A DNA stretch of 64,000 nucleotides, taken from NCBI GenBank assembly GCA_041447175.1, contig CP166960.1:2372519-2436518 (forward strand), read 5' to 3'. The DNA is from Candidatus Bathyarchaeia archaeon. Its GTDB lineage: Archaea; Thermoproteota; Bathyarchaeia; Bathyarchaeales; Bathycorpusculaceae. The notes under the pieces are model-generated. The model saw only the letters and a list, made by a program, of their open reading frames with translations, was not told where the DNA came from and made no database searches. Position numbers and translations under genes: made by a program. This document shows positions 42,334 through 51,218 of the stretch, piece by piece; the first letter of the stretch is position 1; each line of letters begins with the position of its first letter.

Positions 42334-44580
42334 TTAAAAGTCAGATAGCGACTTTTGCTTCCACTCTTCTACCTTATCCATCTGTTCCCACTGGTCTTTT
42401 TTGACAAAGCCGCCGACCTGTGCCTTAATCTTCTTGGCAAGTCTAGGCCCAATAGTGGGCAAGTAAGTTAGCTCGTCTAACGAGGCGCGCTTGACATCCT
42501 CAACGCTTTGGTAGCCTGCGTTGAAGAGCACTCTGCCGCGGGTGCGTCCCACGCCCTCCAGCTTGACGATGGGCAGCAGTTCTTTTTTGATGCCTTTGGC
42601 GACGCGCTCATTTAACTCGTCAATTAGGGGCAGTAGCTCTTTGTGTTTAAGCAGCTCCGCCAGTTCCTGCGTGGCGTGGAGTAGCCATTTGCCGTTTTCG
42701 ATTATACGGTACAGGTCGCCGGGTTGTACGCGGTACTTGTTCATGAGTTGTTCTTCGCTGGTTTCCTCAATCCACGCGTTGAGAATCATGGCGGTTTTAA
42801 GTTCGCCAAGGTACTCTTGGAAGGCGATTTGGTCATCCCACTCGTTAGGCGGCGGAACAAAAAGCTCCTCTCGGTGCTGTTCAGCTTGGACGGCTATGAT
42901 TTCGATTTCTTCACCGTAGGGACGCATAACGGGTCCCATGTCAGGCGTGTGTGTGATGAGGTGTAGCATGCTTAGTTCGGTGACCCATTCAGGCTTGTTT
43001 TTGAGGGCTTCACGGATGGTCACAGCGGAAACAGGGTCAATGTAAAGCTCACTGGTACGTTTGCCCAGCGGCGTCGCATACAAGTTCCCCTTGTCCAAGT
43101 ACAGCAGCTGCTCGTCGAAGAGGTACTTGAGGATGTTGGCTATGACCGTTTTGATGGCTTTCATGCCGTACTGATGCGCATAGAACGTTTTGCCAAAAAA
43201 CTCAAAAACGCCGTTTTCCGTGTGTGCAAAATCCGACGCCACCGTCGCCAAAACGTGTCCGCGCAGGATTTTCTCCACCGCCAGCCTGCTCCAGATGCGT
43301 TCGGGGCGGGCGAGGATGAAGTTTTCCAAGAGATAGTCTTCTTCGTCGGCGTTTTTGGCGATGAGGATGGATTCGCCGTTTTTGTCGTATTTTGGTCTGC
43401 CCGCGCGTCCTGCCATCTGTTTGTATTCTAAGACGCTGATGGGGTAGTAACCGTAGCCTGCCTCGTAGCGGCGGTAATCTTGGACAATGACGACTCGGGC
43501 GGGCAAGTTCATGCCAAACGCCAACGTCGGCGTCGCAGCCAAAACCTTAATTCTGCCCTGCCTAAACAGGTCCTCAATAATTTTGCGGTGCGCCCCAGCC
43601 AGCCCCGCGTGATGAAAAGCTGCCCCACACCTAACCAAATCCGCAAGTGTCTCGCTAAGCTGCGTTTTCTCGTCAGCAACCCGAATTCTTTCCGCTTCAT
43701 GCTCCAAGGTTTTTTTCGCAAGTTTGCTGAGTTCTTTGCCTGTCTGATCCGCGATTTTTTTGGCAATTGAAGCTGCGTTCTTGCGGGTGGAGGCAAAAAC
43801 CAACGCCTGCCCCCCAGTCTTCACCGTGTTAAGAGCTAGGTTTACGGTGTCGTTACTGGTTTTGCGTTCGATTTTGCGGGCGTCGCCGTCTTTGAATTGG
43901 ATTTCGTCGTGGAGCAGGACGCCTTCTTTGAGGTTGACGGGGCGCCACTCGGTGATGACGTATTGGGCTTTGAGCCAAGCGGCGATTTCGTCCACGTTAC
44001 CCATGGTGGCGCTTAAGGCAAGGACTTGAATGTCAGGGTTGACCTCCATAAGCCTAGCCAACACAACCTCCAAGGTGGGACCCCGTTCCGCCTCGTTAAG
44101 CAAGTGCACCTCGTCAGCCACAACCAACCCGATTTCGTCCATCCACTTGGCACGGTGCCGCAGTAGGCTGTCGGCTTTTTCGTTGGTGGTTATGATGATG
44201 TCATACCTGCCCATCCATGGGTCGCCACTGTCAAAATCGCCCGTGCTGATGCCGACGCTAACATGTTTGCCGTCGGGTTTTTTGAGTTTGGTGTAACGTT
44301 GGAAGTCGTCATATTTTTCGCTGGCAAGCGCCCGCAACGGCGCGAGATAGACGGCTTTACCTCCACGTTCAAGGACGTGTTTGAGGCAGCAAAGCTCGGC
44401 GACCAACGTTTTCCCCGATGCAGTGGGGCTGGCAAGCACCAAGTTTTTGCCCTGTAGGGCTCCCGCTTCGACGGCTTCCTGCTGCGGCGGGAAAAGCTCC
44501 ACAATTCCGCCCTGCAAGATAAGCTCCTTAAGCTGTAGTGGGATGTCGAGTTCGGCTACTTTCAAGTTTGTGCGCCACAA
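42334..44580 (-). CDS. hel308: Hel308-type superfamily 2 DNA helicase
   Basis: A 748-residue helicase of standard Hel308 length. 'LASPTASGKTLVAE' (Walker A, about 49-62), DEVH (156-159), 'LSATMGN', 'VFASTRKNA', 'AATPTLAFGMNLPARVVI' and 'QMAGRAGRPKYD' (motif VI) lie in order. A winged-helix and ratchet region follows. A C-terminal helix-hairpin-helix part ('VGRTRGRVLFNAGYQSVEDVKRASLDELTYLPTIGPRLAKKI') ends it. Hel308 unwinds lagging strands at stalled forks. The start 'MWRTNLKVAELDIPLQLKELI' includes the conserved N-terminal helix. Confidence 0.93.
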   Translation of the reverse strand: MWRTNLKVAELDIPLQLKELILQGGIVELFPPQQEAVEAGALQGKNLVLASPTASGKTLVAELCCLKHVLERGGKAVYLAPLRALASEKYDDFQRYTKLKKPDGKHVSVGISTGDFDSGDPWMGRYDIIITTNEKADSLLRHRAKWMDEIGLVVADEVHLLNEAERGPTLEVVLARLMEVNPDIQVLALSATMGNVDEIAAWLKAQYVITEWRPVNLKEGVLLHDEIQFKDGDARKIERKTSNDTVNLALNTVKTGGQALVFASTRKNAASIAKKIADQTGKELSKLAKKTLEHEAERIRVADEKTQLSETLADLVRCGAAFHHAGLAGAHRKIIEDLFRQGRIKVLAATPTLAFGMNLPARVVIVQDYRRYEAGYGYYPISVLEYKQMAGRAGRPKYDKNGESILIAKNADEEDYLLENFILARPERIWSRLAVEKILRGHVLATVASDFAHTENGVFEFFGKTFYAHQYGMKAIKTVIANILKYLFDEQLLYLDKGNLYATPLGKRTSELYIDPVSAVTIREALKNKPEWVTELSMLHLITHTPDMGPVMRPYGEEIEIIAVQAEQHREELFVPPPNEWDDQIAFQEYLGELKTAMILNAWIEETSEEQLMNKYRVQPGDLYRIIENGKWLLHATQELAELLKHKELLPLIDELNERVAKGIKKELLPIVKLEGVGRTRGRVLFNAGYQSVEDVKRASLDELTYLPTIGPRLAKKIKAQVGGFVKKDQWEQMDKVEEWKQKSLSDF

Positions 44581-44814
44581 ATGGGTTAGTTTGTGTTTGA
44601 ATTTATGGTGAAGTGGAGGTTAATAGTGTTTTTTCGCTAAAAATGCCTCTTTTGCCTTTGGTTGGGTGCTGGTTTTGTGTAGTTGGTTGATGCTTTTGTA
44701 TACAGAAATATGCTGTTTCTTTAGCCTTTTTTGTTTTGCTAAGGTTTTTTTAGTTGTTCTGCAGTACACTAAGGTATAAGCCCGTAATTTATTCTTCTGT
44801 ATGGACGTGATTGT

Positions 44815-46038
44815 GTGGTAGAAAACGTTAAAGAACTTCTCAAACTTCACGAAGGCATAAAACGTGAAGTTTACCTTGACAACGAAAACAGCACCGCGAC
44901 ACCGCAGGAAGTCCTCGACGCCATGCTTACTTACTTCAACAAACAAGCCTACGGCAACCCAACCCTCACCCACAAACCCGGCTGGGAAGCCTTCACCGCC
45001 ATCATGACCGCCTCCCAGCAAATCGCCAACACCCTCGGCGCCAAAGTTTTGGAAGAAATTAACTTCACGCCCGGCGAGACCGAAGCCAACAACCTCGCCT
45101 TGACGGGTGCTTTAGCGGCAAATCCGCAGAAGGGCAAAAAACTTGTCATCAGCGAAATAGAGCCCATAAACGTCCTCAACATAACTGACCTGCTCAAAAA
45201 GCAGGGCTACACAACCACCAAAGTCCCCGTGGACCCCGAAGGCACCCTTGACTTGGAGAAGCTTAAAGAAGTCGTCGACAAAGACACCGCCTTGGTCAGC
45301 ATCCATATGGTGAACAACGAAATCGGCACTATCCAGCCCATCAAAGAGGCTGTTGACATCGTCAAAGACCGCAACCCCGCCGCCATCTTCCACACCGACG
45401 CCTCCGACGCCTACGGCAGAATCCCCTTTAACGTGCAAGACCTCAAAGTCGACATGGCAACCATCAGCAGCTTCAAAATCCTCGGTCCCCGAGGCACTGG
45501 CGCTCTCTACATTAATGACAGCATAAACGTGGAGCGCATAATTGAAGGACCCATCGGCACCCAGAAAATGTGGCCCGGCATCGAAAACACCCCACTCATC
45601 ATGGGCTTTGCGAAAGCTTCTGAACTTGCATTCAGCACCTTTGACGCTAACGTTGCCAAGATGCGTTCTCTGCGGGATAAGCTGGTGGATGGCATTTTGG
45701 GTTCGATGACGGATGTGAAATTTAATGGCGCAAAAGGCGATAAACGCAGCCCTGACAACGCCAACATCAGCTTCCTGCGTTGCGAAGGCGAAGCGCTCAC
45801 CATTGAGCTCAGCCTCAAAGGCGTGTACGTGTCCAGCGGCAGCGCCTGCAGCAGGCGGCTTCTGCAACCCAGCCACGTTCTCGTCGCTATTGGGCGGCAC
45901 TTCAGTGAGGCTCATGGCAGCATCCTAATGAAGACCACACGGTATCATACAGAAGAAGATATTAACCATGTCTTGGATTCGATTCCTAGCTCCGTGGAGC
46001 GAATCAGAGGCATAGTGGGCTCAACAGGAGTTGACTAA
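44815..46038 (+). CDS. Divergent NifS/IscS-like class V aminotransferase
   Basis: A 407-residue cysteine desulfurase homologue heading the Fe-S operon; GTG start. The PLP lysine (K221, 'SSFKILGPRGTGALY') and the sulfur-carrying Cys (C345, 'SSGSACSRRLLQPSHVL') are kept. However, residues conserved in IscS differ: the PLP-stacking His of 'EHKAV' is Pro ('SEIEPINVL', P117), the Gln of 'HVDATQS' is Asp ('HTDASD', D198), and the His before the Lys is Phe (F220). It may be a desulfurase with altered chemistry or act only in persulfide transfer. The IscU gene overlaps its tail region by position (46040 follows the stop at 46038), and a canonical SufS lies two genes downstream. Confidence 0.85.
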   Translation: MVENVKELLKLHEGIKREVYLDNENSTATPQEVLDAMLTYFNKQAYGNPTLTHKPGWEAFTAIMTASQQIANTLGAKVLEEINFTPGETEANNLALTGALAANPQKGKKLVISEIEPINVLNITDLLKKQGYTTTKVPVDPEGTLDLEKLKEVVDKDTALVSIHMVNNEIGTIQPIKEAVDIVKDRNPAAIFHTDASDAYGRIPFNVQDLKVDMATISSFKILGPRGTGALYINDSINVERIIEGPIGTQKMWPGIENTPLIMGFAKASELAFSTFDANVAKMRSLRDKLVDGILGSMTDVKFNGAKGDKRSPDNANISFLRCEGEALTIELSLKGVYVSSGSACSRRLLQPSHVLVAIGRHFSEAHGSILMKTTRYHTEEDINHVLDSIPSSVERIRGIVGSTGVD

Positions 46039-46039
46039 C

Positions 46040-46546
46040 ATGTCACGTGTACCCCTACCTTACAACCCCAAAGTTCTGGACTTATTCCGTAACCCCAAAA
46101 ACCTCGGCAAAATGGAAGACGCCTCAGTCGTGGCGGTCGCAGGCAACCCTGCGTGCGGAGACATGGTTACCTTCTACCTCAAAATCACCCCCGACGAAGT
46201 CATCGAAAAAGCCACTTTCGAAAGCTACGGCTGCGCCGCCAACATCGCCACCAGCAGCATCGTCACCGAAATGATAAAAGGCTTAACCCTCAAATCCGCC
46301 TGGGAAGACATCACCTGGAAGAAAGTCACCGAGGAAGTCGGCGGCTTGCCCAGCATAAAATTCCACTGCGGCGTCCTTGCGGTGGGCGCGTTAAAGCGGG
46401 CAGTGAGGCTCTACTACGAAAAGAAAGGCTCAGCCCCCGACTGGCTGCCTAAGGACCACACGTTTGAGGAAAAGCAAGCCCTAGAAGAAGAGGAACTTGC
46501 AAAGATGCTCTCCAAACGGCTCAAGACTGAGGAAGAGAAAAAGTAA
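46040..46546 (+). CDS. iscU: IscU/NifU N-terminal Fe-S scaffold protein
   Basis: A 168-residue scaffold that builds Fe-S clusters. The three cluster Cys are present: C39 in 'GNPACGDMV' with D41, C65 in 'ESYGCAANIATSSIV' and C110 in 'KFHCGVLAVGALK'. A charged C-terminal tail follows ('EEKQALEEEELAKMLSKRLKTEEEKK'), longer than usual. I chose ATG 46040 (AGGAG ten bases upstream); a TTG at 46031 overlaps the previous gene's end. Placed between two desulfurase-like genes and ending two bases before sufS, it is the assembly platform of this operon. Confidence 0.94.
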   Translation: MSRVPLPYNPKVLDLFRNPKNLGKMEDASVVAVAGNPACGDMVTFYLKITPDEVIEKATFESYGCAANIATSSIVTEMIKGLTLKSAWEDITWKKVTEEVGGLPSIKFHCGVLAVGALKRAVRLYYEKKGSAPDWLPKDHTFEEKQALEEEELAKMLSKRLKTEEEKK

Positions 46547-46548
46547 AC

Positions 46549-47787
46549 ATGTTTGACCCCCACAAGGTTCGAGCCGATTTCCCAATTCTGAAGCGGAAAA
46601 TCAACAACCACCCCCTCATCTACTTCGACAACGCCGCAACAACACAGAAACCCCAGCAAGTCATCGACGCCGAACGAGACTTCTACGAAAACCACAACGC
46701 CAACGTCCACCGCGCCGTACACACGCTAAGCCAAGAAGCAACAGAACTTCACGAAGGCGCACGCGAAACAGTCTCCAAATTTCTTGGAGCCAAAGAATCC
46801 GCCGAAGTCATATTCACCCGAGGCACCACCGAAGCCATCAACCTTGTCGCCTACAGCTGGGGACTACCCAACCTCAAAGCAGGCGACGAGGTGCTGTTGT
46901 CGATGATGGAGCACCACAGCAACATCGTCCCCTGGGAACTCATAGCTAAAATTACAGGAGCCACCGTAAAATACGGCAAAGTCCACCCAGACGGCACTTT
47001 AGACATGGCGGATTTTGAGGCTAAATTTTCCAAACACACCAAACTTGCCAGCCTTAGCCAAGTCAGCAACGTAAGCGGCATCATAAACGACGTTAAACAA
47101 GTCGCCAAAGTTGCCCACGAACACGGCGCGCTCATGCTTGTCGACGGTGCCCAATCTGTGCCTCACATGCCCGTGAATGTGACCGATTTGGATGCCGATT
47201 TCTTGGCGTTTTCAGGACACAAGATGCTGGGGCCAACAGGCATCGGTGGGCTTTACGGCAAGAAGGCGTTGCTGGAGCAGATGGCTCCCTTTGAAGGAGG
47301 CGGCGAAATGATACGGGAAGTCACCATAGACCTGCAGACGGAACGTTGTGGCATAAGCTGGAATGACCCGCCATGGAAGTTTGAGGCAGGTACCCCAAAC
47401 ATATGTGGCAGCGCCGCGTTGGCGGCAGCCATCAAGTACCTGCAACGGTTGGGCATGGAAGAGGTTTTCCGTCACGAAAAAGAATTAACCGCCTACGCGA
47501 TGCAGCAGATGCTTTCCTGCTGCACCAAACTCAAACTTTACGGAACCACGGATGTTTCCCTCAAATGCGGCATCATGCCTTTTGGTGTGGAGGGCTTAAG
47601 TAGCCACGACGTCGCCCTCTTCTTGGATACTTACGGCATTATGATACGCAGCGGCTACCACTGCGCCCAGCCCCTGCACCAGATTTTCAACTTGTCCTCC
47701 AGCGCCCGAGCCAGCTTTTACATCTACAACACCAAAGAAGAAATCGACCGCTTCGTAGAAGTGTTAAAGGAGATTGAGCAGTTCTAA
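46549..47787 (+). CDS. sufS: Cysteine desulfurase, SufS type
   Basis: A 412-residue group II desulfurase with canonical residues: 'DNAATTQKPQQVI' near 27, 'MMEHHSNIVPWE' (120-130) with the PLP-stacking His, 'LVDGAQSVPHMPV' with the expected Gln, 'FSGHKMLGPTGIGGLYG' with K225, and C372 in 'RSGYHCAQPLHQ'. It takes sulfur from cysteine as persulfide and passes it to the scaffold. It starts two bases after the iscU stop, and its stop overlaps the next start by one base (TAATG). It is the functional counterpart to the divergent NifS-like protein upstream. Confidence 0.95.
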   Translation: MFDPHKVRADFPILKRKINNHPLIYFDNAATTQKPQQVIDAERDFYENHNANVHRAVHTLSQEATELHEGARETVSKFLGAKESAEVIFTRGTTEAINLVAYSWGLPNLKAGDEVLLSMMEHHSNIVPWELIAKITGATVKYGKVHPDGTLDMADFEAKFSKHTKLASLSQVSNVSGIINDVKQVAKVAHEHGALMLVDGAQSVPHMPVNVTDLDADFLAFSGHKMLGPTGIGGLYGKKALLEQMAPFEGGGEMIREVTIDLQTERCGISWNDPPWKFEAGTPNICGSAALAAAIKYLQRLGMEEVFRHEKELTAYAMQQMLSCCTKLKLYGTTDVSLKCGIMPFGVEGLSSHDVALFLDTYGIMIRSGYHCAQPLHQIFNLSSSARASFYIYNTKEEIDRFVEVLKEIEQF

Positions 47788-48056
47788 TGGCAACCTTGGA
47801 CGATTTCGTGGGGCATGTGGAAGGAACCTGCGGCGCAGAAAAAGACGTCATCGTCACTTTCCGCTACGAAAAGAAAGAACAAGCCATCGCAAACATCCTC
47901 AAACGTGCCACCCTCAAAAACAGCCTCCAAGGCATAATCTACGAACTCACCTTTCAAGGCATCTCATTCCGCCTCTACAGCAGCGGCAAAGCAATCTTTC
48001 GCAGCGTCAAAAACCGCGAAGAACTCAACAAACTCCTAAGCGCCCTGCTCCTTTAA
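47787..48056 (+). CDS. Small hypothetical at the end of the Fe-S operon
   Basis: An 89-residue protein whose ATG overlaps the sufS stop by one base, so it is translationally coupled. 'MATLDDFVGHVEGTCGAEKDVIVTFRYEKKEQAIANILKRATLKNSLQGIIYELTFQGISFRLYSSGKAIFRSVKNREELNKLLSALLL' reads as a mixed alpha/beta domain of the TBP or DUF-type size, with one Cys (C15). I do not recognise the family. Its position argues for a role in cluster assembly or desulfurase activation, analogous in place to SufE though not similar in sequence. Confidence 0.78.
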   Translation: MATLDDFVGHVEGTCGAEKDVIVTFRYEKKEQAIANILKRATLKNSLQGIIYELTFQGISFRLYSSGKAIFRSVKNREELNKLLSALLL

Positions 48057-48065
48057 CCCTTGAAG

Positions 48066-49541
48066 TTACCGCCTTTTGATTTTTATCTTGGTACGGCTAA
48101 CCCAGTTAAACACGGGTATGAGCGGGCCTTTAAGCGCCTGCGGCAGCGCATCTTTTGCCTCTTTATGCAGCCCCAGTTTAGCCGCCCAACGCCCCTTCTT
48201 GGTCAGCGGCACATAATACCGCGTCAGGTTGTATTTGGAGAAGCCGTTGTTTTCTTTGAACATGTCAAGGGAGGGGTGGTTGCCCATTCTGCCATACATG
48301 AGCCACGGCACGTTTTTTTCTGCGCAAACCTCCACCGCCTTTGCCACTAAGGCGTTGTTTAAGGCTTTGTCCCAGTGTTTTTGAAGCGAAAGAATCTGCG
48401 CCATAACCGTCAGCTGGTCGCCATGGACAAGCTGCACAAACCCCACAACCTCCCCCTCAAGCGACTCAGCTATGAAGGTGCTGTTTGTGGCTGAACGCAC
48501 CAGCGCTTTAACATGCTCTAACGGTATCCCATAATGCGAAAACGCCCTGCCTTGACGAATGGGAGTTTCATTGTAAATCTTCCATATGCCCTCTGCTAAC
48601 TGCTCTGTGGGCTCCACCACTTCGGTTTGTACGCCGCTTTTTTGGGCTTTGCGGACCATGTTGCGGGTTTTCTTGCCCACTTTAGCCAGCCACGCCTCGT
48701 AGGGAATTATCTGCAACAGGGCTATGTTGTCTTCCGCTTTCAGCCAACTGCTAGAAGGCTTGTTTAGTGGACTGCACCATTTACGCTCCACAAACGTAAA
48801 CATGTCTGCGTCGCGGTCGACGATTTTCCCAAAAAACCCGCTTGAAATGGGCGCGTCTTTGATGTATTCGTATTGTTCTTGGTACTTGGCGACTTTAAGA
48901 AAGCCCTTCTTTTGCACCGCCAACCCTTCAAGCTCCCCATCCACCTCCAGAAGCGTTTTGAGGGTTTCATAGTAAGGTCCTCGGTGATTGAAGGTTCCCC
49001 GCTCAAACAGCCACTCAGGATGCACATGCAAAACTTCCCCTTTGGCGATGCTTTCCAGTGCAGCTTTCACCGCTTGCTCAGTGGGTTTAGTGTGGCACAA
49101 CAAGTCTAAGCCCAAGGTGGGGAAATCGTAAAACGACTTCAACGGGAACCCCGCAGGGATAGGCGCTCTTGCTTCCCAGAGTTTACGCTTCCACATCAGA
49201 CGCGCAAGCAGTCGGGCAGTTCCGTGCACCGTGTAGTACTTCACTTTTCGCCCTGTGGCTTTTTCCAAGTTTTCCCATTCAACATACGGTTTAGTGGCGA
49301 CATGCAATGCAACTTCATGCCTCTCAGGGTGCAGGAGCGAGAGCAGTTCCTTGTCGGGGATTGTGTAGGGGGTGAAAAACCAGTATGCCCTGACCTCTTT
49401 TTGGGATTGGTTAACCATCTTTGCGATTATCTTGGCGTTTTTGTCGTAGTTTTTGCTGGGAGGTAGGCTGAGGGCTGTGAAGAGGAAGCTTTGCATCCGC
49501 GAAGGGTACGGGTAATCCACGTCCAGTCTGATTTTTATCAT
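48066..49541 (-). CDS. Polysaccharide-deacetylase-like / FemAB-like (GNAT) fusion
   Basis: A 491-residue two-domain protein. Residues 1-230 resemble a polysaccharide deacetylase barrel: 'KIRLDVDYPYPSRM' (Asp pair), 'HEVALHV' (metal His), 'TVHGTARLL', 'FDFPTLGL' and 'VLHVHPEWLF'. Residues 260-490 are a FemAB/GNAT-type acyl or peptidyl transferase: 'NMVRKAQKSGVQTEVVEP', 'FIAESLEGEVVGFVQLVHGDQLTVMAQILSLQKHWDKALNNALVAKAVEVC' and 'WLMYGRMGNHPSLDMFKENNGFSKY'. Together they could remove an acetyl group and add an amino acid or acyl group to a cell-surface sugar. First gene of the glycan cluster on this side. Confidence 0.78.
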   Translation of the reverse strand: MIKIRLDVDYPYPSRMQSFLFTALSLPPSKNYDKNAKIIAKMVNQSQKEVRAYWFFTPYTIPDKELLSLLHPERHEVALHVATKPYVEWENLEKATGRKVKYYTVHGTARLLARLMWKRKLWEARAPIPAGFPLKSFYDFPTLGLDLLCHTKPTEQAVKAALESIAKGEVLHVHPEWLFERGTFNHRGPYYETLKTLLEVDGELEGLAVQKKGFLKVAKYQEQYEYIKDAPISSGFFGKIVDRDADMFTFVERKWCSPLNKPSSSWLKAEDNIALLQIIPYEAWLAKVGKKTRNMVRKAQKSGVQTEVVEPTEQLAEGIWKIYNETPIRQGRAFSHYGIPLEHVKALVRSATNSTFIAESLEGEVVGFVQLVHGDQLTVMAQILSLQKHWDKALNNALVAKAVEVCAEKNVPWLMYGRMGNHPSLDMFKENNGFSKYNLTRYYVPLTKKGRWAAKLGLHKEAKDALPQALKGPLIPVFNWVSRTKIKIKRR

Positions 49542-49620
49542 GGCGCCTCAGGTGTCGTCTCTAACAAAAAGCTAAGTTAGATTATATAACGTTTGGTTTG
49601 AAACCAGCCCAGAAATTGCT

Positions 49621-49662
49621 TGCTTTTGTGGTGTTCTCGCTGAAGAACACATTGTTCTCCAA
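49621..49662. repeat. Dispersed palindromic element, copy 2
   Basis: Second copy of the element at 10125-10163. It holds three TGTTCT/AGAACA half-sites: 49632-49637, 49644-49649 and 49653-49658. The last two make a perfect dyad AGAACA-cat-TGTTCT, and the first two a 7-bp stem GTGTTCT/AGAACAC. It lies 50-90 bases upstream of the secreted-protein gene at 49712. Confidence 0.5.
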
Positions 49663-49711
49663 GAAGAGTTAAAACTATGAACATGTCTAATTGCTTGGGT
49701 GATCAGGCAAT

Positions 49712-51163
49712 ATGAAAAATTTTTTCTTAATTGTTCTCCTCGTGTTTTCCCTAGTTACCTTCGCCGTTTCAACACACTTTTTACCCACAGCCGAAGCTGA
49801 GAGTTCTCAAATGTTTTTCACCGATGACTTCGAAGGTAACACCATAGATCCAGCGAAATGGATTGTCCAAGAAAACCTAAACATCTCCAGCTTCCCAGCT
49901 TACGGCGGGAGCATAAAAGTAAACAACAGTTACGTGTCTCTTGCAAGCAACGGTTCAAGCTTTCCTATTATAACCAGCGCTCTTAACCCATTTCCAACAA
50001 CTGGAGATTTTGCTTTAGAATTCGACATAACCTACGACCAAGTCAGTGGCTGGGGCAGCGGCTTGTGGGTTTCCCATGGCTCATTCGAGCCTGTCTCAAA
50101 AGAAACGGTGTATGCAAACATTTTGCAGGTTTGGGCTGATACTAAAATCGGCTTTAATGTCTTCTTCTTCGAAAACGTAACCTACAAACAGGACTTATAT
50201 TGGAGTCCATTTGGCTACGACACGAAGCCACTTACGATAAGATTAGATTTATCCCACGGCGTCTACAGTCTCTATCTGAATGGCTCTCTGATCGCAACTC
50301 ATGAGTCAACCTTACGACCTGACACAATAGGTTTTGGTCATCCACCTGCCTTTTGGATTCCTAAAGCTATTGGCAACTCTTTGATTCCTGAATCTGTTAG
50401 CACCTCTTGGTCTTCCTTTAAAATTGGGTCGGTGAGAGTTTTGCCTCCGTCCCAGCTTTCAATCTCTAGTGATGTATCGGCAACAAGTGTCGGCAACAAA
50501 ATCAACATAGAGGGCGTGTTGACTAATCCTGAAAACCAGCCTATAAGTGGCGCGATGATAGTGGTGTCCTGTCTCATACCTGACGTGGCAGGTTATGTGC
50601 CCGTAACTACCTCAACAACTGACCTTCAAGGTGGTTACTCTGCAACTTGGATGCCCACCGCCACAGGCGCCTTCACAATTAAAGCTTCATGGTCAGGTGA
50701 TGCAGCGTATGCAGGGACCTTTGACGTTAAGAACGTTAGCGTCGTCCAAGGGGTCGGTGAAACTTTGTTCTTGGCGGAATCCAATTCCACTCTCTCGTCG
50801 CTGTCTTTCAACTCAACTTCAAACGAGATAGCTTTCACGGTAAGCGGCTCTTCAGGAACCAGCGGGTACGTAAGATTCGTAATCTCAAAATCAATTATCG
50901 AGAACATGACTGCCTTTGGCGTGTTTATTGACGGAGTGCAGGTTGACTGCAATGTTTCTTCAGCAGGTGATGCGTGGCAACTGTATTTTACTTACCCCCA
51001 TTCTACGCATGCCGTAACAATTAAGATGCCTGTCTCTTCTGTCCCCGAGTTCCAAGTTTGGGTACTTTTTCTGCTGTTTTCAGTTTGCACGATATCCTTT
51101 CTCCTTTATGGCAGAAAAAATGGCGGAAAAGTCGGCTTACCATCTGAGGGGAGCCTTTTTTGA
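49712..51163 (+). CDS. Secreted protein with lectin-like and Ig-like domains, PEF-type C-terminal anchor
   Basis: A 483-residue exported protein: signal peptide 1-29, then a jelly-roll domain (about 35-245, 'FFTDDFEGNTIDPAKWIV', 'FALEFDITYDQVSGWGSGLWVS', 'YLNGSLIATHES') of the concanavalin/glycan-binding kind. An Ig-like domain follows ('SAMISVVVSCLIP'-like core, 'GYSATWMPTATGAFTIKASWSGDAAY'), then another beta region. The C-terminus 'VPEFQVWVLFLLFSVCTISFLLYGRKNGGK' has the Pro-Glu-Phe, Trp and helix pattern seen in archaeal surface anchors. It may bind or display surface glycans made by the neighbouring cluster. Catalytic residues not identified. Confidence 0.8.
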   Translation: MKNFFLIVLLVFSLVTFAVSTHFLPTAEAESSQMFFTDDFEGNTIDPAKWIVQENLNISSFPAYGGSIKVNNSYVSLASNGSSFPIITSALNPFPTTGDFALEFDITYDQVSGWGSGLWVSHGSFEPVSKETVYANILQVWADTKIGFNVFFFENVTYKQDLYWSPFGYDTKPLTIRLDLSHGVYSLYLNGSLIATHESTLRPDTIGFGHPPAFWIPKAIGNSLIPESVSTSWSSFKIGSVRVLPPSQLSISSDVSATSVGNKINIEGVLTNPENQPISGAMIVVSCLIPDVAGYVPVTTSTTDLQGGYSATWMPTATGAFTIKASWSGDAAYAGTFDVKNVSVVQGVGETLFLAESNSTLSSLSFNSTSNEIAFTVSGSSGTSGYVRFVISKSIIENMTAFGVFIDGVQVDCNVSSAGDAWQLYFTYPHSTHAVTIKMPVSSVPEFQVWVLFLLFSVCTISFLLYGRKNGGKVGLPSEGSLF

Positions 51164-51218
51164 GCGGTAACGGGCTGTTCAATCGAAATTCTTATTTCGG
51201 CAAACAACCTTATCGAAT

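Noticed and set aside
45112-45915. 267-codon open frame on the minus strand
   Set aside because: It is the antisense of the divergent NifS-like gene, which has a clear family match; the frame has no recognisable protein character.
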